Positions 1 through 6,006 are shown, numbered from the stretch's first letter. The stretch is 6,814 nt of DNA from Chloroflexales bacterium (GCA_013336035.1 JAAXUL010000438.1:1-6814); one strand, 5' to 3'. Notes: generated by a model not told the origin, from the sequence alone. Numbers and translations: made by a program.

Positions 1-172
1 GCTCGAGCGCGAGCTGCGGGCGCTGGGGGGGCCTGCCGTCGAGCGCGCGGGGCGGGGCCCGCGCGCCTGGCTGGCGCTGCTGGCCCGACACACCATTCAG
101 GCTCAGCTCAGTGCCCCTGGGAGCCAGCGGCTGCTGCCGTGCGGGCCGGACGGGCCGGCCGCCTGCGGATGA
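1..172 (+). CDS. Possible C-terminal end of an unidentified protein (5' end outside window)
   Basis: The second forward frame is open from the window edge to a TGA at 170-172 and reads as LERELRALGGPAVERAG, then AWLALLARHTIQAQLSAPGS, then a low-complexity tail. The first part looks more protein-like than the other five frames here, which give Arg/Ala/Pro-rich translations typical of GC-rich non-coding frames. If real, it converges on the DUF2306-type gene and overlaps its 3' end by about 65 bases. I do not recognise a family and cannot exclude that this is just an open frame in GC-rich DNA. No terminator is evident for either convergent gene. Confidence 0.3.
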   Translation, partial: LERELRALGGPAVERAGRGPRAWLALLARHTIQAQLSAPGSQRLLPCGPDGPAACG

Positions 173-857
173 TCCACTCGGCCACGGCGAGGTTGATCAC
201 CCAGCCCGCGCCCATCAGCAGCGCGCGGCTGAGCTCGGTTGGCGGGTCAGCGAAGGCTGCCGCGACCATCCCGGTGAGCACCTGCGTGCCCGCCCCCAGG
301 CCAATCGCGTAGCCGCGCAGCATCCAGTTGCCGTGCTGGACAAAAGCCCGCCGCCGGAGCGCAGCAATCCCGAGCAGTATGGAGCCGAGCATGGCCGACC
401 CGAAGAGCAGCCGCAAGGCATAGACGACTGCGCCATCGTGGGCCGGCATGCGATAGAACAGGGTCATCCACAGCCCGGAGAGGGCGGCGAGCAGCCCGCT
501 GGGGATCACAATCAGCCCGGCGGCGCGGTGCCAGCCGTGGCGCCGCCGACGCAAGCTGGGAACGAACTGGAAGGCGCCCAGGAGGGCATAGAGGGTGACG
601 CTGACAATGTGCAGCACCACCGGCAGGGGCGCGGCAAAGAAGCGCGCGTTGTCCGGGGTGACCTCCGCGCCGCCGGCCAGCTGGCTGAGGCGGAAGATGC
701 CGCCGGCGATCGGGATGGCGCTCAACAGGAACAGCGCGGCGACGACCCACTTGGCCGAGCCTGCTTTTGCCGGCGCTCCGGGTCGTCTCGGTTTTCCGCG
801 CTCAGTGCGTCGCGGCTCGTCGGGGGTGTGACCTTCATCAAGGGCATTCGCTTGCAT
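108..857 (-). CDS. DUF2306-type multi-pass membrane protein
   Basis: A 249-residue predicted integral membrane protein with six likely helices, at about residues 36-57, 77-98, 110-133, 144-168, 178-201 and 212-230, after a hydrophilic Pro/Arg-rich N-terminus. It carries features I associate with DUF2306: the second helix with a His (VLHIVSVTLY, H83) running into GAFQF, then RRRHGWHRAAG (H107, H110), then the hallmark QHGNWMLRGYA near residues 174-184. The family has no established biochemical function; the conserved intramembrane-edge histidines could bind haem or metal, which is inference. The start was chosen at 857 because GAGGAG lies 6 bases upstream. The same frame is open to 989, but that extension crosses a strong hairpin and has no visible ribosome site. 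It is the last gene of a minus-strand group with the genes at 1011-1697 and 1714-2004, separated by 153 bases from the former. Confidence 0.85.
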   Translation of the reverse strand: MQANALDEGHTPDEPRRTERGKPRRPGAPAKAGSAKWVVAALFLLSAIPIAGGIFRLSQLAGGAEVTPDNARFFAAPLPVVLHIVSVTLYALLGAFQFVPSLRRRRHGWHRAAGLIVIPSGLLAALSGLWMTLFYRMPAHDGAVVYALRLLFGSAMLGSILLGIAALRRRAFVQHGNWMLRGYAIGLGAGTQVLTGMVAAAFADPPTELSRALLMGAGWVINLAVAEWIIRRRPARPARTAAAAGSQGH

Positions 858-959
858 ATTCAGCTCCTCGGGCTGATGTCCGCTGTACCGTGCGCGGTCC
901 GCCGCGCGTTCCGAAGCGAGCGCGCCAGGTGGTGTGGCCTCATCATCAGCGGTGGTGAG

Positions 960-987
960 GGACAGGCGACCGTGTGGCCGCCTGCCC
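960..987 (-). other. GC-rich RNA hairpin between two membrane-protein genes
   Basis: Read on the minus strand, 987-976 (GGGCAGGCGGCC) pairs with 971-960 (GGTCGCCTGTCC), with two G-U wobbles, around an ACAC tetraloop: a 12-bp stem. It starts 24 bases after the stop of the upstream membrane-protein gene. No U-run follows, so it is not a canonical intrinsic terminator. It could act as a weak terminator, a 3'-end stabiliser or a polarity element that lowers expression of the downstream DUF2306-type gene. Confidence 0.5.
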
Positions 988-1010
988 ACGCCCTGCGCTC
1001 TCCAGCGAGC

Positions 1011-1697
1011 TTACTCGGCTCCGGTCTGGGGCAGCTGGGAACTCGCCCGGCCAGGGGCGGGTTCCACGGCGGGCACGCGCCGCTCCGACCAGAGCGCATA
1101 GCCCAGCCAGGCCAGCGCGAGCCCCACCGGCACCGCCGCGAGCCGCTGGATGGCGTGCGGGAGCAACGCCGCCGCGGGGGTCAGCGTGGCCGCGACGGCC
1201 AGCAGCCCGGCCGGCCAGCGCGGCAGGACGCCGGCGCGGAAAGTCGCGATGCCAAACAGCAGGCCGCCGAGCATATACGCGATCCCGACGGCCGTATAGA
1301 GTGCTGGGAGGGCTCCGAGGTCAACCGCGCTGGCGCGCCCGGCAGCGAGAGTCCCGACGACGCTATCCACAAACGTTGGCGCTGAGTTGGCCAAGAGCGG
1401 CAGGATAAAGCCTTCGGCGAAGACAAAGCCCGTCTGGAGCCACCACGAGAGGCTCAACAGGAGAAAGCCGGCCAGGCCAAGCCACCCCGCCTTGTCCACT
1501 TGCCGGGCGTAGAGCCCCGCGATGCCGAGCAGGAACAGGAAGCACATGCCCAGCTTCAAGCTGATGATGATGGCCCAGGCGGTGGTGGTGACGGAGGCAA
1601 GTTCGTCCGGGGGATGGATCGGCTGAATGCCGGCGAAGATGATCCCTGCCCCCATCGCCGCGAGACCGGTCCAGCGGATGAGATTCCTGCTGTTCAT
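1011..1697 (-). CDS. Multi-pass membrane protein of unknown function
   Basis: A 228-residue hydrophobic protein with about six or seven predicted membrane helices, at roughly residues 6-24, 38-63, 71-103 (possibly two), 128-153, 159-180 and 186-203, and a short polar C-terminal tail. No catalytic motif is apparent. The overall organisation resembles the DUF4386/DUF998-like small membrane proteins common in Chloroflexota and Actinomycetota, but I cannot assign a family securely. The start at 1697 is well supported: AAGGAGG lies 7 bases upstream, inside the 16-base gap after the upstream gene's stop. This tight spacing argues for one mRNA and probable translational coupling with the 96-residue protein. 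A stable hairpin lies just after its stop codon, before the DUF2306-type gene. Function is unknown; the pairing of two membrane proteins may mean they act together, which is inference. Confidence 0.8.
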   Translation of the reverse strand: MNSRNLIRWTGLAAMGAGIIFAGIQPIHPPDELASVTTTAWAIIISLKLGMCFLFLLGIAGLYARQVDKAGWLGLAGFLLLSLSWWLQTGFVFAEGFILPLLANSAPTFVDSVVGTLAAGRASAVDLGALPALYTAVGIAYMLGGLLFGIATFRAGVLPRWPAGLLAVAATLTPAAALLPHAIQRLAAVPVGLALAWLGYALWSERRVPAVEPAPGRASSQLPQTGAE

Positions 1698-1713
1698 GGC
1701 TATGCCTCCTTCG

Positions 1714-2004
1714 TCAAGTGATGGTGATCACCCTACGTGTTGCCGTCCGTCCCCTCCGCCGGTGGGGCTCAACCTGCACGACCGAGAGCAACGGTAGTCC
1801 GAGGTCGCGCACTTTCCGCAGCAGGCCATGCAGCGCGGCCTGATCGGCCACCGGGCCAGTGAGCAGCGTCTCGCCGTTGGCTGCTCGCGTGAGGGTCAGG
1901 CCGTCAAACCAGTCGGCCCAGCGGTCGTCAAGCTGCCCCTTCAGGCGAATCGTGTACCGTCCCGGCTGGTGATCGTTGGCTGGTGCCGGCTGTGGTGGGC
2001 TCAT
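1714..2004 (-). CDS. Small conserved protein of unknown function
   Basis: A 96-residue soluble protein with no signal peptide or membrane segment. Its core reads RYTIRLKGQLDD (16-27), then WADWFDGLTL (29-38), then LLTGPVADQAALHGLLRKV (48-66) and RDLGLPLLSV (67-76). I recognise this layout from small uncharacterised proteins recurring in Chloroflexota and some Actinomycetota, often beside small membrane proteins; this is memory, not a search. The alternating pattern suggests a compact alpha/beta fold with a paired Trp-Trp-Phe patch that may bind a partner. The C-terminal tail is Arg-rich (HRRRGRTATRR). The start at 2004 is set by AAAGGAG 6 bases upstream; the frame is open to 2103, but that extension has no ribosome site and runs through a palindromic regulatory region. 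It is the first gene of the minus-strand operon. Confidence 0.8.
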   Translation of the reverse strand: MSPPQPAPANDHQPGRYTIRLKGQLDDRWADWFDGLTLTRAANGETLLTGPVADQAALHGLLRKVRDLGLPLLSVVQVEPHRRRGRTATRRVITIT

Positions 2005-2043
2005 CGTGCGCTCCTTTGTTATATCGGAAGATACACGCGCATA

Positions 2044-2084
2044 TGGTGAGCCGGCATCACCACATGTGGTGAGCGCGCTGGTGA
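2044..2084. promoter_or_regulatory. Candidate operator cluster: 16-bp palindrome plus extra half-sites
   Basis: TCACCACATGTGGTGA at 2057-2072 is a perfect 16-bp palindrome. Its half-site TGGTGA recurs at 2044-2049 and 2079-2084, so copies start at 2044, 2067 and 2079, i.e. about two and one helical turns apart, with the inverse half at 2057-2062. The cluster sits 40-80 bases upstream of the first gene of the minus-strand operon, in the only intergenic gap before it. Such an array fits a dimeric regulator; the adjacent LuxR-type gene is an obvious candidate, but which protein binds is inference. I see no convincing -35/-10 pair here. A TATAAC at 2023-2018 on the minus strand is too close to the ribosome site to serve comfortably. 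Confidence 0.6.
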
Positions 2085-2101
2085 TTTGTTGAGCAGAAAC
2101 C

Positions 2102-2138
2102 AAAAAGCCCCGGCAGGGTTCGCCAGCCCTGCCAGGGC
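2102..2138 (-). terminator. Intrinsic terminator of the LuxR-type regulator gene
   Basis: On the minus strand, 2138-2127 (GCCCTGGCAGGG) pairs with 2118-2107 (CCCTGCCGGGGC) over 12 bp with one U-G wobble, around an 8-base loop, and is followed directly by five T (2106-2102). It lies 24 bases after the regulator's stop codon. This is a textbook rho-independent terminator and should insulate the downstream operon, which would then need its own promoter. Confidence 0.93.
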
Positions 2139-2161
2139 CTGGGGTGATCAGTGCGGGTGCG

Positions 2162-4903
2162 TTAGCGCAGATCGAGCTCCTCAGCCCGGCGGACGGCGGC
2201 CCGCCGGTTGCTCACGCCGAGCTTGCTGTAAATGTTTTTCGTATGGGTGCGCAGGGTGTTCAGGGAGACCATGAGCTGGCGGGCAATCTCCGGGCCATCC
2301 AGGTCGCTCCTGAGCAGCCGCAGCACGTCACGCTCGCGCTCGCTCAGCGGCTCGATCAAAGGATGAGGGATGAGGGATGAGGGATGAGGATCGGGCGCCG
2401 ATATTGCCAACGGTCCGTCGTATGTGGCCAGCAGCGAAAGGATGTACGGCCTCATCCTTCCTCCCTCATCCTTCATCCGTTCGAGGAGCGCCGCCATCGG
2501 TGGGCCTTCGTCCACAAAGGTGCGGACGTAGCCCTCCGGCTCGGCGAGCGTCAGGGCGCGCTCCAGCGCCCCAAGGGCGGCCGGGATGTCCCCCTGCATC
2601 TGGTGGGCGAGTGAGAGCAGCACCAGGATTTCAATCACGCTTCCCGTCCGCTCGCCGGCTTCCGCTGCCTGCCGGAGGCGCTCCAGGAGCCCGATGGCCT
2701 CACGCAGCGCGGGGTCGGCACGCTCGCCCGTCGCGCGGGCCAGGAGCACCCGGGCCAGGGTCAGGTGCGCGAACTCGCGCAGGTAGCTGAGCTCGTCTGT
2801 GGCGGAGAGGCCCTGCTCGCGCGCCCAGCCGAGAGCGTCCCCTACGCGACCCTGCCTGAGCCATACGCGGGTTTTCCACGCCGCGATCGGACGCACGTTG
2901 GGGAAGAAGTCGCTTGTATACCGGCGCTCGGCCTCCTCGAGCAGGGTGAGTGCGCCGTCCAGATCGCCCTGGGCTTCCTTGAGGCGCGCCATCGCCACGC
3001 GCCAGCGATAGGGGTTCTGCGGCAGGCCCATGGGTTCCCCCAGCTCCTGGCTGCGCCGCAGGTGCTGCAGCGCGGCCTGCAGATCCCCATGCTCGCGGTG
3101 GATCTCGCTCATGCCGACGTACATGTCGGCCATTCCGCGCAAGCGCGGCGTGCCCTGCTCCGTCGCCAGCTGCACGCGCTGCGCATAGGTCCGCATCGCC
3201 TCGCTGAGACGCCCTTGCACAATCCGGATATCCGCCAGCGCGATGGCGCACCCGAGGGTGTCCGCGATGTGCCCGGCCCGCTGCAGCTGCGCCATACCAT
3301 CGCTATATGCCTGGTGCGCTGCCGCGAGATCCCCGCTTGTCCAGGAGGCGAGCCCCAGGAGTGCCATGGCCGCGCCACACCAGAGATGGTCCTCTGGGCC
3401 TAAGCGATCGAGCGCCTGCCGGGCATAGGTCACGGTCGCCGGCAGATCGCCCAGCGCCAGGGCCTGTCCGGCACGGTATACGGCGATGGTACCGGGGAGT
3501 TGACGAAAGGCCGCTTCGTCCCGGATGACCATCGCTGCCGCTCGGGGCTGAGCTCGCTCACCGATGGCGACCGCAGTCTCCAGCCACCCTTCGGCGTCGC
3601 GCAGCCGGGCCTCTACGCCTGTGAGCTCGCCGGTGCTCAGGAGCACCCCGGCATAGTGCACGCTGAGCACGGGCCGGCAGCCGATCAGCTCGTCGGGGAG
3701 CGCCCTGAGCCAGCCAAGCAGCGTGGCCTCCTGTCTGCTCCGCCGCATGGCGGGTGCTGCCAGCTCGACCAGGTCCGCCGCCCGCGCGAACTCCTGGGCG
3801 GCCAGCGCGTGGCGGATCGCCTCCGCTACCGCGCCATGCTGCTCGTACCAGGCGCTCGCGCGCCGGTGGAGCGCTGCGACCTGATCGGGCTGCTCGGCCC
3901 GCAACTGGGCCGCGAGCACCTCGGCAAAGAGGTGGTGATAGCGATACCACTGGCGCTGGTCATCCAGTGGCACGACAAAGAAGTTGCCGCGGTGGAGGGC
4001 TTCCAGGCGCGCGCTGCCGCCCGCCTGGCCCGTCACGGCATCGCAGAGCGGGCCATGCAGCCGCTCGAGGATGGCGGTCTGGAGCAAGAAGCTGCGGACC
4101 TCCTCGGGCTGGCGCTGCAGCACCTCATCGACCAGGTAGTCCACGATGTAGCGGTGATCGCCGGCGAACGTCTGAATGAACGCCGGAATGTCGGCGCGCC
4201 CCTGCAGCGAGAGCGCCGCCAGCTGGAGCCCGGCAATCCAGCCTTCGGTGCGCGCCTCCAGGGCGGCGATGTCCTCTGCGGAGAGGCTGAGCCCCATCAC
4301 CTGGGTGAGAAAGGCGGCGGCTTCGTCCTGGGTAAAGCGCAAGTCGGCGGCGCGCAGCTCGGTCACGTGGCCGCGGGCGCGCAGCCGGGCCAGGGGCAGT
4401 GGCGGGTCCTCGCGGGTGGCAATCACCAGGTGCAGCTGCGGCGGCAGGTGCTCGACCAGAAAGGCGAGGGCCTGGTCAATCGGTCTGGCATCCAGCACAT
4501 GGTAGTCGTCAAGCACCAGGAGCGCCGGCTGCGGCAGTGTCGCGATCTGGTTGAGCAGCAGCGGCAGCAGCGCCTCGATGGGCGGGGGCTGCGGGGACTG
4601 GAGCAGGCCCACCACGTCGGCGCCGATGGTCGGCGCAAGCGTCTGCAAGGCAGCGACCAGGTGCGCCAGAAAGCGGGCGGGGTCGGTATCCGCGTTGTCC
4701 AGGGAGAGCCAGGCGGCGGGCCGGCCACAGGCGGCAAGCCACGCGCTGGCCAGGGTCGTTTTGCCAAAGCCGGCCGGGGCCGAGATCAGAGTCAGTCTGT
4801 GCTGGAGGCCCTCGTTCAGCCGCGCGATCAGGCCAGCGCGGAGCACCGCGTTTGGCCGTGGTGGCGGGATAAACAGCTTTGTTGCGAGCACTTGGGTGGG
4901 CAT
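2162..4903 (-). CDS. MalT-type LuxR-family transcriptional activator (STAND ATPase, TPR, HTH)
   Basis: A 913-residue regulator of normal length for the large ATP-dependent LuxR class typified by E. coli MalT. The N-terminus begins with the family-like LATKLFIPPPRP (6-17). The Walker A loop is SAPAGFGKTT (41-50, K48), and Walker B is LLVLDDYH (128-135, D132/D133). The STAND-specific segment GWIAGLQLAALSLQ (221-234) and the winged-helix segment around 265-345 follow. A helical TPR-like sensor body covers about 350-800. The C-terminal LuxR HTH spans about 850-913, with LSERERDVLRLL, the recognition region VSLNTLRTHTKNIYSKLGV, and RRAEEL. Such proteins bind ATP and an inducer, oligomerise and activate promoters; the inducer cannot be read from sequence. 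Residues 809-818 and 839-849, just before the HTH, are encoded by two repeat arrays. The start matches family N-termini but has no Shine-Dalgarno: TATAAT ends 5 bases upstream, suggesting a leaderless mRNA. It is divergent from the hydrolase gene, upstream of the membrane operon and followed by a strong terminator. Confidence 0.95.
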   Translation of the reverse strand: MPTQVLATKLFIPPPRPNAVLRAGLIARLNEGLQHRLTLISAPAGFGKTTLASAWLAACGRPAAWLSLDNADTDPARFLAHLVAALQTLAPTIGADVVGLLQSPQPPPIEALLPLLLNQIATLPQPALLVLDDYHVLDARPIDQALAFLVEHLPPQLHLVIATREDPPLPLARLRARGHVTELRAADLRFTQDEAAAFLTQVMGLSLSAEDIAALEARTEGWIAGLQLAALSLQGRADIPAFIQTFAGDHRYIVDYLVDEVLQRQPEEVRSFLLQTAILERLHGPLCDAVTGQAGGSARLEALHRGNFFVVPLDDQRQWYRYHHLFAEVLAAQLRAEQPDQVAALHRRASAWYEQHGAVAEAIRHALAAQEFARAADLVELAAPAMRRSRQEATLLGWLRALPDELIGCRPVLSVHYAGVLLSTGELTGVEARLRDAEGWLETAVAIGERAQPRAAAMVIRDEAAFRQLPGTIAVYRAGQALALGDLPATVTYARQALDRLGPEDHLWCGAAMALLGLASWTSGDLAAAHQAYSDGMAQLQRAGHIADTLGCAIALADIRIVQGRLSEAMRTYAQRVQLATEQGTPRLRGMADMYVGMSEIHREHGDLQAALQHLRRSQELGEPMGLPQNPYRWRVAMARLKEAQGDLDGALTLLEEAERRYTSDFFPNVRPIAAWKTRVWLRQGRVGDALGWAREQGLSATDELSYLREFAHLTLARVLLARATGERADPALREAIGLLERLRQAAEAGERTGSVIEILVLLSLAHQMQGDIPAALGALERALTLAEPEGYVRTFVDEGPPMAALLERMKDEGGRMRPYILSLLATYDGPLAISAPDPHPSSLIPHPLIEPLSERERDVLRLLRSDLDGPEIARQLMVSLNTLRTHTKNIYSKLGVSNRRAAVRRAEELDLR
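2361..2388 (+). repeat. Heptanucleotide array, four perfect GGATGAG units
   Basis: Four uninterrupted copies of GGATGAG fill 2361-2388. On the coding (minus) strand of the regulator gene they read CTCATCC and give the peptide PHPSSLIPHP (839-848) just before the LuxR DNA-binding domain. Three units make 21 bases, so the peptide has a seven-residue period (LIPHPSS) and is free of stops in every frame of this orientation. An inverted, degenerate partner array lies 62 bases away. The style recalls the short tandemly repeated repetitive (STRR) heptamers known from cyanobacteria. Confidence 0.9.
2451..2478 (-). repeat. Degenerate heptanucleotide array, inverted relative to 2361-2388
   Basis: On the minus strand this block reads as four seven-base units: GGATGAA, GGATGAG, GGAGGAA, GGATGAG. 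Two are perfect and two carry one or two changes. In the regulator frame it encodes MKDEGGRMR (810-818). Together with the array at 2361-2388 it forms long imperfect inverted arms around a 62-base core that encodes an apparently native family segment (about PYILSLLATYDGPLA). Confidence 0.85.
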
Positions 4904-4908
4904 AGCCC

Positions 4909-4914
4909 ATTATA
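4909..4914 (-). promoter_or_regulatory. Consensus -10 (TATAAT) for the LuxR-type regulator, likely leaderless
   Basis: TATAAT on the minus strand ends 5 bases before the regulator's ATG at 4903, separated only by GGGCT. By normal spacing the transcript would begin at or within a base or two of the ATG, leaving no 5' leader or Shine-Dalgarno. No good -35 is visible 16-18 bases upstream; instead a short inverted repeat (4934-4947) occupies that position, hinting at activator-dependent or repressed initiation. Confidence 0.65.
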
Positions 4915-4933
4915 GAGCACCAGCCGCTTCCGC

Positions 4934-4947
4934 GAAGTCAGGACTTC
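4934..4947. promoter_or_regulatory. Inverted repeat at the -35 region of the regulator promoter
   Basis: GAAGTC (4934-4939) and GACTTC (4942-4947) are perfect inverted 6-mers separated by AG. The element begins 20 bases upstream of the TATAAT of the LuxR-type gene, where a -35 box would normally sit, so a bound protein would control that promoter. Autoregulation by the encoded regulator is possible; this is inference. Confidence 0.5.
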
Positions 4948-5022
4948 TGTGCCCTCAGTGGCCAGAGCAAATGTCTCCATACGCGCTGATCCTTGCGGAT
5001 GCGAGCAAGCAAGTACCTGGAA

Positions 5023-5036
5023 TGTCTGTACAGACA
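5023..5036. promoter_or_regulatory. Perfect 14-bp palindrome in the divergent intergenic region
   Basis: TGTCTGTACAGACA is identical to its reverse complement over all 14 bases. It lies about 39 bases upstream of the extended -10 of the hydrolase gene and about 120 bases upstream of the regulator start. It does not share half-sites with the palindrome at 2057-2072, so a different protein is likely. Its form suits a TetR-, MarR- or BlaI-like dimer; no such gene is in the window. Confidence 0.55.
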
Positions 5037-5074
5037 ACGTCACAAGCTCAGACGACATCGAACCACGAGCCTCC

Positions 5075-5083
5075 TGGTATACT
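5075..5083 (+). promoter_or_regulatory. Extended -10 promoter candidate for the metallo-hydrolase
   Basis: TGGTATACT provides an extended -10 (TGn followed by TATACT, five of six consensus bases). The expected start near 5090 would leave a leader of about 50 bases before the ATG at 5140. No recognisable -35 lies at 16-18 bases, which is tolerable for an extended -10. The 14-bp palindrome lies at roughly -60 relative to that start, a typical activator position. Confidence 0.5.
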
Positions 5084-5139
5084 CGGGCGGTGGTGCGAGC
5101 CATTGCTCGCGGGCTCGTCCGTGTCCGTGCGAGGTACTC

Positions 5140-6006
5140 ATGCCAGTCTCTCCACCCATCCATGCTCTGCGCATCCCCTTTACGCTGACGGTAGCCCCGG
5201 GCCGCACGTTGGAGCGGTTTGTCTACTGCCATCTCATTGTCGGTCCCTCCATCTGCGTCATCGACAGCGGGGTGCGCGACACCCCTCAGGTGATCTTTGA
5301 CTATCTGGCCAGCATCGGCCGCCATCCGGCTGAGATCCAGCTGCTGGTGCTCACGCATGCCCACCCGGATCATATCGGGGGCGCCCGGACCCTCCAGCAG
5401 GCGACCGGCTGCCGGATCGCGGCCCATCCCGCCGACGTGCCCTGGATTGAGGATGTGGACCAGCAGGTGCGCGAGCGCCCGGTGCCGGGCTTCCACGATC
5501 TGGTCGCCGGCCCGGTCGCCGTCGATCTGCCGGTCGTGGATGGGGCTAGCCTCGCCGTCGATTCCATGACGACCCTCCAGGTGATTCATACCCCGGGCCA
5601 CGCCCGCGGCCACATTGCGCTCTTCGACGCGACGGCCGGCGCCCTCTTCACGGGCGATAGTGTTCCCATTCCGGGCGATATTCCGATCTACGACGATGTC
5701 GCGGCCGCCGTGCGGTCGGTGGAGCGGCTCCAGGCGCTGCCACGGGTCCAGCACCTATTCTCCGCCTGGGATGCGCCACGCGCTGGCGCAGAGGTGGCCG
5801 AGACGTTCGCGCGGGGCCTCGCGTCCATGCGCCAGGTCCACGAGGCGGTGCGGGCCGCGCAGGCGCAGCTGCAGTCGGACGACCCGGTGGTGCTGGCCCC
5901 ACAGGTGGGCCGCCAGCTCGGCGTACCGCCGCTGGCCATCAGCCCGCTCTTTGTGCGCACCATTGCGGCCCATCTGCAGGCCCCCGACCTGTGGCGCGTG
6001 GGGTAA
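5140..6006 (+). CDS. Metallo-beta-lactamase-fold hydrolase
   Basis: A 288-residue cytoplasmic protein (no signal peptide) of the glyoxalase-II-like MBL superfamily. The metal site is visible as THAHPDH (72-78; H73, H75, D77, H78), IHTPGHARGH (149-158, H154) and LFTGD (169-173, D173). The position that often carries the last metal-binding His instead reads LFSAWDAP (206-213), a variant I recall from some uncharacterised MBL proteins. Residues from about 225 form a helical C-terminal region (LASMRQVHEAVRAAQAQLQ and beyond). The substrate cannot be told; hydrolysis of a thioester, lactone or phosphoester is typical of the superfamily. The start at 5140 was chosen because GAGG lies 5 bases upstream and family similarity begins there; the frame is open further upstream to 4993, but that stretch crosses the promoter. 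The gene is divergent from the MalT-type regulator, which may control it. The same frame stays open for 44 codons after the stop. Confidence 0.92.
   Translation: MPVSPPIHALRIPFTLTVAPGRTLERFVYCHLIVGPSICVIDSGVRDTPQVIFDYLASIGRHPAEIQLLVLTHAHPDHIGGARTLQQATGCRIAAHPADVPWIEDVDQQVRERPVPGFHDLVAGPVAVDLPVVDGASLAVDSMTTLQVIHTPGHARGHIALFDATAGALFTGDSVPIPGDIPIYDDVAAAVRSVERLQALPRVQHLFSAWDAPRAGAEVAETFARGLASMRQVHEAVRAAQAQLQSDDPVVLAPQVGRQLGVPPLAISPLFVRTIAAHLQAPDLWRVG

Noticed and set aside
111..1385. Long forward open frame (424 residues) opposite the two membrane-protein genes
   Set aside because: It is rich in Gln, Gly, Arg and His, with no domain or hydrophobic core, and is antisense to two genes with clear membrane topology and ribosome sites. 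It is an artefact of GC-rich codon use.
1723..1732. GGTGATCACC as an internal operator
   Set aside because: It encodes the last residues of the small conserved protein, and a 10-bp palindrome of this composition can arise by chance; mentioned only as a possible relative of the upstream cluster.
2018..2023. TATAAC as the -10 of the membrane operon
   Set aside because: The transcript would start at about 2011, cutting into the AAAGGAG ribosome site of the gene at 2004, and there is no -35 at suitable spacing.
2361..2478. CRISPR array
   Set aside because: Units are 7 bp with no spacers, and the two blocks are inverted to each other; this is a heptamer tandem repeat.
3500..4915. Forward open frame of 471 residues opposite the regulator
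   Set aside because: It mirrors the ATPase half of the MalT-type regulator, whose Walker motifs and family segments are unmistakable. The antisense product has only low-complexity polar sequence.
4828..5754. Minus-strand open frame of 308 residues across the divergent gap and the hydrolase
   Set aside because: It is antisense to the hydrolase metal-binding motifs, overlaps the regulator's start and covers the promoter region; no recognisable domain.
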